47,909 bases of DNA. It comes from CBEULR01 sp965544035. Its GTDB lineage: Bacteria > Bacillota > Desulfotomaculia > Desulfotomaculales > Desulforudaceae. The position numbers and the translations under genes were made by a program. This document shows positions 1 to 9,020 of the stretch, piece after piece. Under the pieces are notes generated by a model. That model did not search any database, was not told the DNA's origin, and saw only the letters and a program-made list of their open reading frames with translations. Position 1 is the first letter of the stretch. Each line of letters begins with the position of its first letter. The stretch spans positions 1-47,909 of the forward strand of contig CBEULR010000015.1 of the NCBI GenBank assembly GCA_965544035.1. The letters are read 5' to 3'.

Positions 1-22
1 TGGCCCAATCGGGTGCTTAGGT

Positions 23-75
23 GTTACGCATAACCCAAAAGCGCTAAGTTTTTGGAAGCGAATCACTACTGAGAC
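23..75. repeat. Left copy of window-end inverted repeat
   Basis: The first 33 bases from position 23 are the exact reverse complement of the last 33 bases of the window, and similarity continues imperfectly for about 20 more. The sequence carries no recognisable gene. The match suggests a dispersed repeat at which an assembly contig ended, although a biological element end is possible. Confidence 0.85.
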
Positions 76-94
76 TTACCACCGACTGTCAACT

Positions 95-1726
95 TCACTC
101 TCCGTAAAACTTATTTCTTATCTCCTCAAGTTCCGGCAGATCAAGATCATGCACTTGCGCCATCTCCAACAGCGCTTCACCCGCCGCAAAACAAACATCC
201 TGGTCCTCGTCGGTGTACAGCTTCTGCAGCACCGGCACGGCTACCGGATCGCCGAAGTTCACCAAGTGGCGCACGGCAGCCAACCGCACCCACGAGTTGG
301 AGCTCTCAGCACGCTGAATAAGAACGGCAAGTGCCTGCGGTCTCCGAATCATCGATAGGGCGGTTACCGCCGACTCCAAACCATGCGCATCATCCACAGC
401 CTGCTCGTCCACATAATCCAACAACGCCTCGATAGCATCGTCACCGAGCATACCCAACATGCGGCCGGCCGTTTCGGACAGGGCGTCATCATCGGCATCC
501 AAACACTTGATCAGAACATCCACCGCCTTCGGCGTACCGATCAGCCCAAGCACCTTTGCCGCCCACCATACCGCGCTTCCGCTCTCCAACTCACCGATGA
601 ACGCCTCCAGCTCCGGAACAGCCGCGTCGCCGAAATCAGCGATCTGCCGGATCAGGGCCCGGGGTTCCAACCGGCCCGACAGGGCGAGTTCATCCAGCAG
701 GTAGTCCAGGGAAGGCTGTTCATCCTTCGGAGGCGGTTCTCGATCAGCCTCGAACATAATACTGAGGACTGACAGTGCACCGAGCCAAAAGTCCGCCGGC
801 GAGGGATCGACCCTCCTGTCCTCTGTTCTTCGATCGATTTCCCCCAATCCGGCCAGGAGGGAAACGGCAATCCAAACCCGGGGCGGAAGCATTCCGCGGA
901 GATCATCGGGGTCGCCCCGGCTAATCCGCTCGATCACCACATCATTCCATTCCCCGCGTTCGATTCTCAGTGCCACAACCAGCCCTATTCCCACCTCGGA
1001 CAGCAGTCGGCAGTAGCGGCTGATGTTCTGTTCTTTAAGCGCGGCCGCAATGTGCTCCATCTCCGCTTCGCGGTCTTCTTCAGGAAGACACTGCAGGCAT
1101 CTCCGGACCACCTGCAATATAAGTTCCTCTTCTATATCATCGTTATCCGCATCAAATCCCAATAATGCCGTCAACAGGCGCCAGGACTCATCGCGAACCG
1201 TTCGGTCATCCGCAAAGATGAACATGGCTGTCAACGGCATTACCACATCGGGACTCCGGAGCTCAACCAGACCGGTCATCAGCCCCATCACCTCGGCCAG
1301 ACTCTGAACTTGGTTCAGTCGGGCCAGCAGTCGTTTTTCGGTTTCCACGCCCGGGAAGGCACCCAAGGCTCGACCGGCAGCCGCACGCACCTCGGGGTTT
1401 TGCGCCTGCAGTGCCTGTATTAGTGCGGACCACGCCTCCGGTTCGCCGAGGTGACTCAACCCGTAAATAGCCTCCGTTACCACCCGCTCATCCGGATCAT
1501 TCAGCGCCTTGAGAAGAAGCGGACCGGCTTCCTTCCCGACGCCGCCCAGTGTACGACAGGCTTCCCTGCGCAGCAGAGGATCCGGATCCTCCAGGGCCTC
1601 AATCAGGACATCACACACATTTCCCTGATCGCGGTAATGGATCAACTGCCTGGCAGCGTGATACCGCAGGTTCGGCAGTCCCAGACGCAGATCTCTGGCA
1701 TAATCGTTTAACGACTTTATGAACAT
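95..1726 (-). CDS. HEAT-repeat protein
   Basis: This 543-residue protein consists largely of HEAT/PBS-lyase-type helical repeats. One repeat block lies at about residues 20-200, with units of the kind DPDPLLRREACRTLGGVG. A second block lies at about 370-540, with units such as SSNSWVRLAAVRHLVNFGD. Between them is a less regular, acidic and helical region. I see no signal peptide, membrane segment or catalytic motif, so the likely role is a protein-interaction scaffold, with unknown partner. The start chosen is the ATG at 1726, which has a GAAGGGA ribosome site 6 bases upstream. A TTG at 1894 would extend the frame into the ferredoxin stop but lacks support. It follows the ferredoxin gene at 1888-2259 on the same strand and may be co-transcribed. 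Function is not assignable from sequence. Confidence 0.85.
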   Translation of the reverse strand: MFIKSLNDYARDLRLGLPNLRYHAARQLIHYRDQGNVCDVLIEALEDPDPLLRREACRTLGGVGKEAGPLLLKALNDPDERVVTEAIYGLSHLGEPEAWSALIQALQAQNPEVRAAAGRALGAFPGVETEKRLLARLNQVQSLAEVMGLMTGLVELRSPDVVMPLTAMFIFADDRTVRDESWRLLTALLGFDADNDDIEEELILQVVRRCLQCLPEEDREAEMEHIAAALKEQNISRYCRLLSEVGIGLVVALRIERGEWNDVVIERISRGDPDDLRGMLPPRVWIAVSLLAGLGEIDRRTEDRRVDPSPADFWLGALSVLSIMFEADREPPPKDEQPSLDYLLDELALSGRLEPRALIRQIADFGDAAVPELEAFIGELESGSAVWWAAKVLGLIGTPKAVDVLIKCLDADDDALSETAGRMLGMLGDDAIEALLDYVDEQAVDDAHGLESAVTALSMIRRPQALAVLIQRAESSNSWVRLAAVRHLVNFGDPVAVPVLQKLYTDEDQDVCFAAGEALLEMAQVHDLDLPELEEIRNKFYGE

Positions 1727-1887
1727 GCGGAATCCCTTCTTCAGATCGTACCGTCCAACCACCGTCATTCCGACAACATTAGCACGGTCTCTGACATGTT
1801 CAACAGCGCCCGGGATTTCCCTGCTCATTGTCCGATTAAGAGCATTTGATCCGACAAAAAACAGAACGCGGCACTCACCGCGCTCCG

Positions 1888-2259
1888 TCACCAAGGTTCA
1901 ACCTTATCGTATTCGTCCGCCCGGTCGGTAGTCGGCGGTCCCCACTCGGTATCGGTTACCAGGGCATCATAAGCACATACTTCCACACACACATCGCACA
2001 TGATACACCGATACGGTTTGTAGATCCGGACCCACGTCAGCTCCCGGCTCCGGTCCTTGGCCTTTTCCAAAACGGTATCCAGCACGATCGCACGTGCCGG
2101 GCAAGCCCGTTCACAATCCCCGCAAAACTCGCATTTTCCGGGAATAAACCTGATCCTCCCTCTTGACCCGGCGAACGGCCGGCGTGAAACCGCTGGGTAC
2201 GGCCTGGTTGCGGGCCGATGTAATAAGTTTCTCAACACATTTCCCACCATCAGCGCCAA
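1888..2259 (-). CDS. 2x[4Fe-4S] ferredoxin, NuoI/Ech-subunit-like
   Basis: This is a 123-residue protein with two classical 4Fe-4S motifs, CEFCGDCERACP at about residues 43-54 and CIMCDVCVEVCAYDA at about 85-99. The N-terminal part (VGNVLRNLLHRPATRPYP) resembles the amphipathic lead-in of NuoI-type and Ech/Mbh hydrogenase ferredoxin subunits rather than a small soluble ferredoxin. No other complex I or Ech subunit lies nearby, so the protein is an orphan that could serve as a soluble electron carrier or as a subunit of a complex encoded elsewhere. It lies between the thioesterase gene and the HEAT-repeat gene, all on the minus strand and closely spaced, suggesting one transcript. Family call is firm; the partner is unknown. 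Confidence 0.85.
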   Translation of the reverse strand: MALMVGNVLRNLLHRPATRPYPAVSRRPFAGSRGRIRFIPGKCEFCGDCERACPARAIVLDTVLEKAKDRSRELTWVRIYKPYRCIMCDVCVEVCAYDALVTDTEWGPPTTDRADEYDKVEPW

Positions 2260-2277
2260 TTGGTTTCCCCCCTCATC

Positions 2278-2676
2278 TCAACTCATCGGGGCGTGCCGTT
2301 TTCGGGTACGTTCCAAGAAATCGGCCGCCTGAACAATATAACGCTCGTGTGTTCCCTTTCCGATTACGGCAGCACCATCGTTGGCCTCAACTTCAAAGGT
2401 TATCTTTCGGCCATTTATGGCGATGACTTTGGCCCGTGCAGTCACCTTCTCGCCAATCGGGGTTGCAGCCAGATGACGAAGATCAATCCGTATTCCCACG
2501 CTGGTTTCCCCGCTTGCAAGGCCTCGCTGCAGGGCTTTTACAGCTGCACCCTCCATCAAGGCCACCAGACGCGGTGTCGACAGCACCGGCAGATCGCCGC
2601 TGCCCTGCACCAAGGCCGTGTCTTCCATCTTCACCACATATTCCAAAAAACCTTCGTCCCCAACGCTAGTATTCAT
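2278..2676 (-). CDS. FlK-type hotdog thioesterase
   Basis: This 132-residue single hotdog-fold protein is related to fluoroacetyl-CoA thioesterase (FlK) and similar small acyl-CoA thioesterases. The family triad can be placed: Thr in LSTPRLVALMEGAA, Glu in the same helix, and His in RIDLRHLAATPIG. In FlK these residues handle a fluoroacetyl-CoA acyl enzyme. Most bacterial relatives act on unknown short acyl-CoAs, so the substrate here is not predictable. The gene precedes the ferredoxin by 18 bases and probably shares its transcript. The ATG at 2676 is preceded by a GAAAGAG-like ribosome site. The upstream 640 bases are non-coding and repeat-rich. Confidence 0.8.
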   Translation of the reverse strand: MNTSVGDEGFLEYVVKMEDTALVQGSGDLPVLSTPRLVALMEGAAVKALQRGLASGETSVGIRIDLRHLAATPIGEKVTARAKVIAINGRKITFEVEANDGAAVIGKGTHERYIVQAADFLERTRKRHAPMS

Positions 2677-3017
2677 AATACTCTTTCAATTCCGCCCACC
2701 TTTATTTAACCTCCTCAGCCCCTGGAAACGGCAGCCGTATATCACTAAAATACGCCCGCCGGCGCAAACAAATCCCCTCCTTTCGGCTCTGAGTTCTCAG
2801 ATCCGCGTTCACTTCCAACTTCTCGCCTCTGTACTGCCCTGAAAACAGCTTTGTGTTCCCGTGTCATCCTCGATTACTCCCGGAATGCGCCCCGCGTATT
2901 CCTTCCTTATGCTTCCGGCCTCCGGCTTCCGACTTCAAACCTCCGTTGTTCCCCGGTCTCCGTTTAGCGATTCGACCACTCTTAAGCTCGGGTTCGGTGT
3001 GCGGCTAGCCTCTCCTG

Positions 3018-3078
3018 CCCGGCACTCAATTTGGTGTCGGGGCGTATCCAGTTTAGCGTAACTAAATTGAGTGCCGGG
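3018..3078. repeat. 15-bp perfect inverted repeat
   Basis: CCCGGCACTCAATTT at 3018-3032 recurs as its exact reverse complement at 3064-3078, separated by 31 bases. Neither side is followed by a T-run, so it is not an ordinary terminator. It could be the core of a small non-autonomous mobile element. Confidence 0.7.
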
Positions 3079-3150
3079 TTTACGGCCGCTGTGTTCCCAA
3101 GGAGGCCGACCCAGGCGGTCGGCCGCGGAGGGAGTAACTGCGGAAGCGCC

Positions 3151-3234
3151 CGTAAACGTCCTTGTCGGGGACCGCACAGCCTCACCTTCGCTAAAAATGG
3201 TGTCCGATTACACAAGTCGTCCGGAGGTAAACCC
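3151..3234 (+). repeat. Dispersed repeat, copy A
   Basis: About 85 bases starting CGTAAACGTCC and ending near GGAGGTAAACCC closely match 47695-47781 in the same orientation, at roughly 85-90 percent identity by eye with a few small indels. Both copies are non-coding and GC-rich. The family is not identified. Confidence 0.75.
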
Positions 3235-3314
3235 GGATGACAAGCCCCTTTTTTGTTTCTCTGAAGGTGTCACCCGTCAGGGTAATATAGGAGTCCGCCA
3301 AGAAAATACCGGGG

Positions 3315-4505
3315 TCAGGCCTTTTTGGGCGGCTTAACCATAAAGATCAACACCATGGCGACAAGACACAGCAGTCCCGACAACATCAGCGGGGTAGTGC
3401 TGAGTTGATCACGAGCCGGGCTTTTCAGCAGGTCATAAAGCATGGGACCGAGGACCGCCCCAATGCCGTAAGCCATAAACACCATTCCATAGTTCATGCC
3501 CATATTTCTGGTCCCAAAATAATCGGCGGTAATGGTCGGGTATACGGCCAGGTAACCACCAAAGCAAAAACCCACCAAGGATACGCCGATAAGGATCGCC
3601 GGGCCGGAAAGAAGCTTTAAGGACATCATCGTCAGTCCGCAAATCAGGAAAACAAGGGTGAGCGTCCTGGTGCGTCCCAGCTTGTCGGACACTCCGCCCC
3701 AGATCAGCCGGCCGGCGGCATTGAAGATGGACACCGTCATTATCGCGGAGGCCGCCAGCGCCTCGCCCAAGCCCTGGGCCTTGGCGATGGGTAGGGCATT
3801 GCCGATAATCATCAGGCCGGCGGCGCAGCCGAAAAGGTAGGAAATCCAGATCATGTAGAACTGAGGGGTCTTGATCATCTCACCGGTAGAATAATTCGCA
3901 GACGCCTTTTTGTCGGCCTGCACCGGCGGGTTCCACCCGGCAGGCTTATATCCCGGCGGGGGGTTAGTCAGCAGCTGGGCTCCCAGAATAACGCAAATGC
4001 CAAAGATAATCCCCAGGTAGGCGAAGGTATTCAGAACCCCGGCACTGGCGATTAAGCTCTTGGCAACAGGCGTAAAAATCAGGGCACCCGCGCCGAAACC
4101 GGCCACAGCCAATCCCGATATGAGGCCCCTCTTATCCGGAAACCACTTGATGCAGGTGGCCAGGGGACAAACGTAACCGGCGCCTATACCTGCCCCACCC
4201 AGTATGCCAAAGGAGAAGTACAGCCAGCCCGCGGAACTGGTCTTGCTGGCCAGGATGAGTCCCAGGCCGAGCAGCAGGCCGCCTATGGTGGCCACCCACC
4301 TGGGGCCGATCCTGTCCTGCAACCTGCCGAACACCACCGTTCCCACGGCAAATACCAGAAGGCTTATGGAAAAAGTAAGGTTGGTGGCCGCAGGTGTCCA
4401 GCCGAACTTATCCATCAGGGGTTCCTTGAAGACACTCCAGATATAGACTGCACCCAGTGCCAGCTGAATCAGCAAGGCTCCCACCACAACGATCCACCGG
4501 TTCAT
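3315..4505 (-). CDS. OFA-family MFS transporter
   Basis: This 396-residue membrane protein has about 12 hydrophobic segments and belongs to the oxalate/formate antiporter family of the major facilitator superfamily. Supporting features are the first helix WIVVVGALLIQLALGAVYIWS, the A-loop motif VFGRLQDRIGPR after TM2, the matching WGGVSDKLGRTRT in the second half, and the family-typical GAGIGAGYVCPLA segment. Family members carry monocarboxylates such as oxalate, formate or pyruvate. Lying directly downstream of acetyl-CoA synthetase, an acetate or other short-chain carboxylate is a reasonable guess. The ATG at 4505 has GGAAAGAG just upstream; an in-frame extension to 4760 would add about 85 residues that do not look like a transporter N-terminus. 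Confidence 0.88.
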   Translation of the reverse strand: MNRWIVVVGALLIQLALGAVYIWSVFKEPLMDKFGWTPAATNLTFSISLLVFAVGTVVFGRLQDRIGPRWVATIGGLLLGLGLILASKTSSAGWLYFSFGILGGAGIGAGYVCPLATCIKWFPDKRGLISGLAVAGFGAGALIFTPVAKSLIASAGVLNTFAYLGIIFGICVILGAQLLTNPPPGYKPAGWNPPVQADKKASANYSTGEMIKTPQFYMIWISYLFGCAAGLMIIGNALPIAKAQGLGEALAASAIMTVSIFNAAGRLIWGGVSDKLGRTRTLTLVFLICGLTMMSLKLLSGPAILIGVSLVGFCFGGYLAVYPTITADYFGTRNMGMNYGMVFMAYGIGAVLGPMLYDLLKSPARDQLSTTPLMLSGLLCLVAMVLIFMVKPPKKA

Positions 4506-4794
4506 TACTCTTTCCGACAATCGCTTCTCCCCCCTTTGTTTATCGGTAACCCATATTCCCACGATCTGCCGTGTTGACCGGCCCATAGGCCTACACACCT
4601 TTTGAAAAAGAAAACCATGAAAGTCGCCGTTCCTGCGCGGGGAACGATGGACCTCCATGGTTGGACTGAGAGGCGGTGGTTGCTCCAAACCACCGAGAGC
4701 ACCCTGAAAACTTGCCACCGGTTCTCTCTCTGTATCGGTGATTAAATAAACAGTCTCCATTGAGGAATATGCACTTTTTGTTTATGGAATCGTC

Positions 4795-6777
4795 CTACGC
4801 TTCCTTGCTTTCGTACCGCTTTTTAAGCTCGGCGATGACCGCCGGATCGGCAAGCGTCGTCGTATCACCCAGGGCGCGCCCTTCGGCAACATCCCTCAGC
4901 AGACGGCGCATGATCTTGCCGCTCCTCGTCTTGGGAAGTTCGGCCGTAAAAAACACATCGTCCGGCCGCGCGATCGCGCCGATTTTCCTCACTATATGGG
5001 CCTTCAGCTCATCCTGCATTTCCTTCCTGGTACGCACGCCGGTTTCGATCTCCTTGGCAACCTTGGCCTTGAGGGTAACAAAGACCGATATCGCCTGACC
5101 CTTCAAGGCGTGGCTCTTACCGATCACCGCCGCCTCGGCCACACAGCTGTGATCAACACAAGCACTTTCCACTTCCATGGTGGAGAGCCGGTGTCCGGAT
5201 ACATTGATCACGTCGTCTACACGGCCCAGGATCCAATAGTAGTTGTGGTAGTCGCGCCTGGCACCGTCTCCGGCAAAATAGACCGTCTTACCCGGGATCT
5301 GGGTCCAGTAGGTGTCAATATAGCGCTGATCGTCACCATAAATCGTCCGCATCATTGCCGGCCACGGTTCCTTGACAACCAGAAAACCGCCCTTGCCCAG
5401 CAGCACCGGGTTGCCGTTCTTGTCGACCACATCGGCCTCCACCCCCGGAACCGGCACGGTGGCCGACCCGGGCTTCAACGGGGTGATTCCGGGGAGGGCG
5501 CTGATCATAATCATCCCCGTCTCGGTCTGCCACCAGGTATCAACAATCGGGCACCGCCCTGCGCCGATGTGCTTGTGATACCACATCCAGGCCTCGGGGT
5601 TGATCGGCTCGCCGACCGAACCCAGCAGCCGCAGACTTGACAAGTCACGCCGCGCGGGCCACTGTTCGCCCCACTTCATAAAAGCCCTGATCGCGGTGGG
5701 TGCTGTGTAAAGGATTGTGACCCCGTAGCGCTCTACGATCGCCCAGAAACGATCCTGTTCCGGCCAGTTGGGGGCACCCTCGTACATCACGGTGGTCGCT
5801 CCGTTGGCCAGGGGACCGTAAACCACATAGCTGTGTCCGGTGATCCAGCCGACGTCGGCCGTGCACCAGTACACATCACTGTCCTTCAGATCGAAAACCA
5901 TATGGTGTGTGGTGGATACGCCGGTCAGATAACCGCCCGTGGTGTGCACCACGCCTTTCGGCTTGCCGGTAGTGCCGCTGGTATAGAGGATGAACAGCAT
6001 ATCCTCGCTGTCCACTTCGGCACACGGGCCGCCAACCTGCACGCCGACTTCCAGGTCGTGGTACCAATAGTCACGGCCTTCCTTCATCTCTACTTCGTGT
6101 CCGGTTCTCCGTACCACCAGCACCTTTTCGACCGACGGGCAATCGGCCACGGCCAAATCGGTGTTGCGCTTCAGCGGGACGATTTTCCCGCGGCGCCATC
6201 CGCCGTCCGAAGTGATGACCAGCTTCGCGCCGGCGTCATTGATCCGGTCGCGCAGTGCATCAGGGCTGAAGCCGCCGAAAACCACGCTGTGGGGCGCACC
6301 CAGGCGCGCGCAGGCCAGCATCGCTATAGCCGCCTCGGGAATCATCGGCATATAGATCGCCACCCGATCCCCTTTGGTCACTCCGAGATCGCGCAGCACG
6401 TTGGCAAACTTGGTCACCTCGCGCCAAAGATCCCAGTAGGTGAGCACGCGACTGTCACCCGGCTCGCCCTCGAAGATGATCGCCGCCTTGTTTCGGCGCC
6501 AGGTATTGAGGTGCCGGTCCACGCAGTTGTAGCAAGCATTCAGCTTGCCGTTCACAAACCACTTGGCGAAGGGCGGCTGCCAGTCGAGCACCTGATCCCA
6601 CTTCCGGAACCAATCCAGCCTTTCGGCCTGCATCGCCCAGAAAATATTTCGATTGTTCCGGGCTTCAGCGTAAATCTCACGGTGTTTCACATTCGCCTGC
6701 GCGGTGAATTCCTGATCCGGGTGAAAAATCCGGTCCTCGTGCAGCAGTGTATCGATTGTGGCTTTCCTAACGGCCAC
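4795..6777 (-). CDS. acs: Acetyl-CoA synthetase (AMP-forming)
   Basis: This 660-residue enzyme activates acetate to acetyl-CoA through acetyl-AMP in the cytoplasm. The N-terminal Acs domain begins near residue 20. The ANL signature YTSGTTGKPKGVVHT lies at about residue 265, WWQTETG at about 415, and the C-terminal lid holds PKTRSGKIMRR near residue 610, whose lysine is catalytic and, in characterised Acs proteins, a regulatory acetylation site. The length matches the family norm. The start is a GTG with GAGGAGGGG five bases upstream. The OFA transporter follows 290 bases downstream on the same strand, suggesting an acetate uptake/activation pair. A GG-TT hairpin at about 4675-4695 lies in the gap. 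Confidence 0.96.
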   Translation of the reverse strand: MAVRKATIDTLLHEDRIFHPDQEFTAQANVKHREIYAEARNNRNIFWAMQAERLDWFRKWDQVLDWQPPFAKWFVNGKLNACYNCVDRHLNTWRRNKAAIIFEGEPGDSRVLTYWDLWREVTKFANVLRDLGVTKGDRVAIYMPMIPEAAIAMLACARLGAPHSVVFGGFSPDALRDRINDAGAKLVITSDGGWRRGKIVPLKRNTDLAVADCPSVEKVLVVRRTGHEVEMKEGRDYWYHDLEVGVQVGGPCAEVDSEDMLFILYTSGTTGKPKGVVHTTGGYLTGVSTTHHMVFDLKDSDVYWCTADVGWITGHSYVVYGPLANGATTVMYEGAPNWPEQDRFWAIVERYGVTILYTAPTAIRAFMKWGEQWPARRDLSSLRLLGSVGEPINPEAWMWYHKHIGAGRCPIVDTWWQTETGMIMISALPGITPLKPGSATVPVPGVEADVVDKNGNPVLLGKGGFLVVKEPWPAMMRTIYGDDQRYIDTYWTQIPGKTVYFAGDGARRDYHNYYWILGRVDDVINVSGHRLSTMEVESACVDHSCVAEAAVIGKSHALKGQAISVFVTLKAKVAKEIETGVRTRKEMQDELKAHIVRKIGAIARPDDVFFTAELPKTRSGKIMRRLLRDVAEGRALGDTTTLADPAVIAELKKRYESKEA

Positions 6778-7162
6778 TATAACCCCTCCTCGCCTATGAA
6801 TACCTGATCAGAAATACTTTGTAGGATTATATACGGCAGGTTCCACGCTCGGGAAGCATTTCACCGTGAACCGCAGGTGATTTCCGGTTAACGGGTGAAT
6901 CGGCACGGTCAGCGGTGCGTCCAACCCTCCGCACCGTTGGTCGGCCGGCAACCGGAGGAGGCGAACGGTCAATGTGAGGTAGTGAGTGGATATACGTGAA
7001 TCGGGTAAAAATATCGACTCGTATGAAGGAAAACCGCACCCCTCACGGCGAAGATCTAATATTCAGCCATTTTGAAACCCTCTCGTATGGATCAATCAGT
7101 GGCGGGTTCGAAAAGGCTGAACAGGTAGTACGATCGAAAATACAACAAGAGGATGGGGTTTT
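6778..7162. other. Divergent intergenic region acs / paaK
   Basis: These 385 bases separate minus-strand acs from plus-strand paaK. A TATAAT (reverse complement at 6826-6831) lies about 50 bases upstream of acs but lacks a good -35 box. The AGGTAGTGAGTGGATA stretch near 6975 resembles the degenerate repeat family also seen near 36.7 kb and at the window ends. I see no gene. Confidence 0.5.
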
Positions 7163-8473
7163 ATGTACTGGAACCGGGAATACGAGTGCATGCCGTTGGA
7201 AAGACGGCGCGAGCTTCAGCTGGAACGCCTGCAGTCGCTGGTAACAAGGGTTTACGAAAACGTACCACACTACCAGCGCGTGTTTCGCGCCATGGGCATC
7301 CGTCCCGGCGACATCCGCTCGCTGGACGACCTGAAAATGCTTCCCTTTACGACCAAAGACGATCTGCGCCGGGCCTATCCTTTCGGTTTGTTCGCCACCC
7401 CCCTGAAAAACATTGTGCGGGTCCACGCCTCGTCCGGAACTACCGGTAAACCAACGGTGGTCGGATATACGCGTGAGGATGTGGACATCTGGTCTGAGGT
7501 GATGGCCAGAACGCTCGCCTGCGCGGGAGTGACCTCCGATGATATCGTTCAGATCGCCTACGGCTACGGTCTGTTTACCGGAGGTCTCGGCGTGCACTAT
7601 GGGGCGGAAAGACTCGGCGCCACCGTGGTGCCCATCTCGGTCGGGAACACCAAACGACAGGTTATGCTGATGCAGGACTTCGGCACCACCGTACTGGCCT
7701 GCACCCCTTCCTACGCTCTGCATCTGGCCGAGGTAATGCAGGAGACCATTGACGATCCGTCCCGGATCAGACTGCGCATTGGCGTTTTCGGCGCTGAACC
7801 CTGGACCTATGCTCTCGGCCGTGAGATTGAAGAAAAGCTGGGCATCATCTCTATCGACATCTTTGGGTTGAGCGAAATCATCGGTCCCGGCGTGGCGGCG
7901 GAGTGCCCTTACAACATGGGGCTGCACATTTTCGATGACCACTTCCTCCCCGAAGTGATCAATCCGGAGACTGGAGAACCGCTCCCTTACGGCGAGAAGG
8001 GCGAACTTGTGATCACCACGCTCACCAAGTTCGGCTTCCCGCTCATCCGCTACCGGACCCGGGACATCACCGTTCTGCATCCCGAACCCTGTCCCTGCGG
8101 CCGCACTCACGTTCGCATGTCCCGGATCATGGGACGCACCGACGATATGCTGATCGTTCGCGGCGTAAACGTTTTCCCCTCGCAGGTGGAAAGCGCGCTG
8201 CTGGAATGCGGCCAGCTTGAACCGCACTACCAGCTGGTGGTCGACCGAAAGGGCACACTGGACACCCTGGAAATACGGGTTGAGGTCTCGGAACAGGTAT
8301 TCGCGGATGAGGTGCGCGGCCTGGAGAGACTGGAGAAGAGTATTCAACGCGAAATCGAGGGCATCCTTGGCATAGCCGTCAAGGTTACACTGGTCGAACC
8401 CAAGACCATTGAACGGAGTCAGGGTAAGGCCAAGCGCATTGTCGACCGCCGTGAAGTTTACAAGGAGGGATAA
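7163..8473 (+). CDS. paaK: Phenylacetate-CoA ligase family protein
   Basis: This 436-residue ANL-superfamily enzyme has the length and motifs of PaaK-type aryl-CoA ligases: HASSGTTGKPTVVGYT near residue 92 (AMP-binding loop), FGLSEIIGPGVAAEC near 235, RYRTRDIT near 300, and the C-terminal MGRTDDMLIVRGVNVFPSQVE hinge. Such enzymes form CoA thioesters of phenylacetate or related aromatic acids using ATP. In amino-acid-degrading anaerobes PaaK homologs paired with an ACT protein are common, often next to indolepyruvate oxidoreductase, which is absent here. The ATG at 7163 follows a GAGGATGGGG ribosome site. The ACT gene begins four bases after its stop, so the two are co-translated. The exact acid is unknown. 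Confidence 0.9.
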   Translation: MYWNREYECMPLERRRELQLERLQSLVTRVYENVPHYQRVFRAMGIRPGDIRSLDDLKMLPFTTKDDLRRAYPFGLFATPLKNIVRVHASSGTTGKPTVVGYTREDVDIWSEVMARTLACAGVTSDDIVQIAYGYGLFTGGLGVHYGAERLGATVVPISVGNTKRQVMLMQDFGTTVLACTPSYALHLAEVMQETIDDPSRIRLRIGVFGAEPWTYALGREIEEKLGIISIDIFGLSEIIGPGVAAECPYNMGLHIFDDHFLPEVINPETGEPLPYGEKGELVITTLTKFGFPLIRYRTRDITVLHPEPCPCGRTHVRMSRIMGRTDDMLIVRGVNVFPSQVESALLECGQLEPHYQLVVDRKGTLDTLEIRVEVSEQVFADEVRGLERLEKSIQREIEGILGIAVKVTLVEPKTIERSQGKAKRIVDRREVYKEG

Positions 8474-8477
8474 ACCG

Positions 8478-8909
8478 ATGTGGGTAAAACAGATCTCAGT
8501 GTTTCTTGAAAACAAGTCGGGGCGCTTGGCAGCGGTAACCAGGATTTTGGGGCAGAACGAGATCAACATCAGGGCACTTTCCATTGCCGATACGTCCGAT
8601 TTCGGCATCCTGCGCCTGATTGTAAATGATCCGCCTCGCGCCTACAAGGTACTGAAAGAAGCCGGATTCACCGTCAGCAAGACCGATGTGATCGCAGTCG
8701 AGGTCCCGGATACGCCCGGCGGGCTGGCCGATGTCCTCGACATTCTAGACAAGGGCGGCGCGAATATTGAATACCTCTATGCCTTTGTCTCCAGGTCCTC
8801 GGGCAACGCTCTGGTACTGATGAAGGTAGAAGACCTTGAAAGGGCGGCCAAAGCCCTGAGCGAAAACGGTATCGCCGTGCCGGAGCCGGATGTCGTTTAC
8901 AGCATTTAG
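8478..8909 (+). CDS. Tandem ACT-domain protein
   Basis: This is a 143-residue cytoplasmic protein made of two ACT domains. The first starts with KQISVFLENKSGRLAAVT at about residues 4-21, the second with VIAVEVPDTPGGLADVLD at about 71-88. Stand-alone double-ACT proteins next to paaK are thought to sense amino acids and modulate the pathway. The ATG at 8478 has AAGGAGGG at ideal distance; an upstream in-frame ATG would overlap paaK and is unlikely. A strong terminator follows at 8946, closing this short plus-strand operon. Confidence 0.88.
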   Translation: MWVKQISVFLENKSGRLAAVTRILGQNEINIRALSIADTSDFGILRLIVNDPPRAYKVLKEAGFTVSKTDVIAVEVPDTPGGLADVLDILDKGGANIEYLYAFVSRSSGNALVLMKVEDLERAAKALSENGIAVPEPDVVYSI

Positions 8910-8945
8910 ATAGACCGGAATTACACTTCTTCAGACGTGCAGCAA

Positions 8946-8974
8946 GGGGTATCCTCTCCGAGATACCCCTTTTG
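8946..8974 (+). terminator. Terminator after paaK-ACT operon
   Basis: GGGGTATC pairs perfectly with GATACCCC around an eight-base loop and is followed by TTTT. Flanking GCAGCAA / TTTGCTGC can extend the stem, so it may also stop minus-strand transcripts from the convergent hydrogenase operon. Confidence 0.85.
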
Positions 8975-9020
8975 CTGCGTCTGTATGTTTTTCTGGGAGG
9001 ATTAACGCCGTGGTGCGTCG

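Larger units (their letters stand above)
2677..3314. other. Long intergenic region with repeats
   Basis: These 638 bases between the thioesterase start and the transporter stop hold no convincing gene; the short frames are arginine/proline-rich and not protein-like. The region contains a 15-bp perfect inverted repeat (3018-3032 / 3064-3078) and one copy of a dispersed repeat found again near the right end of the window (3151-3234). A promoter for the thioesterase must lie in its left part but I cannot place it. Confidence 0.6.

Noticed and set aside
7043..8608. 521-codon open frame on the minus strand opposite paaK
   Set aside because: It lies antisense to the recognisable PaaK and ACT genes and has no family features.
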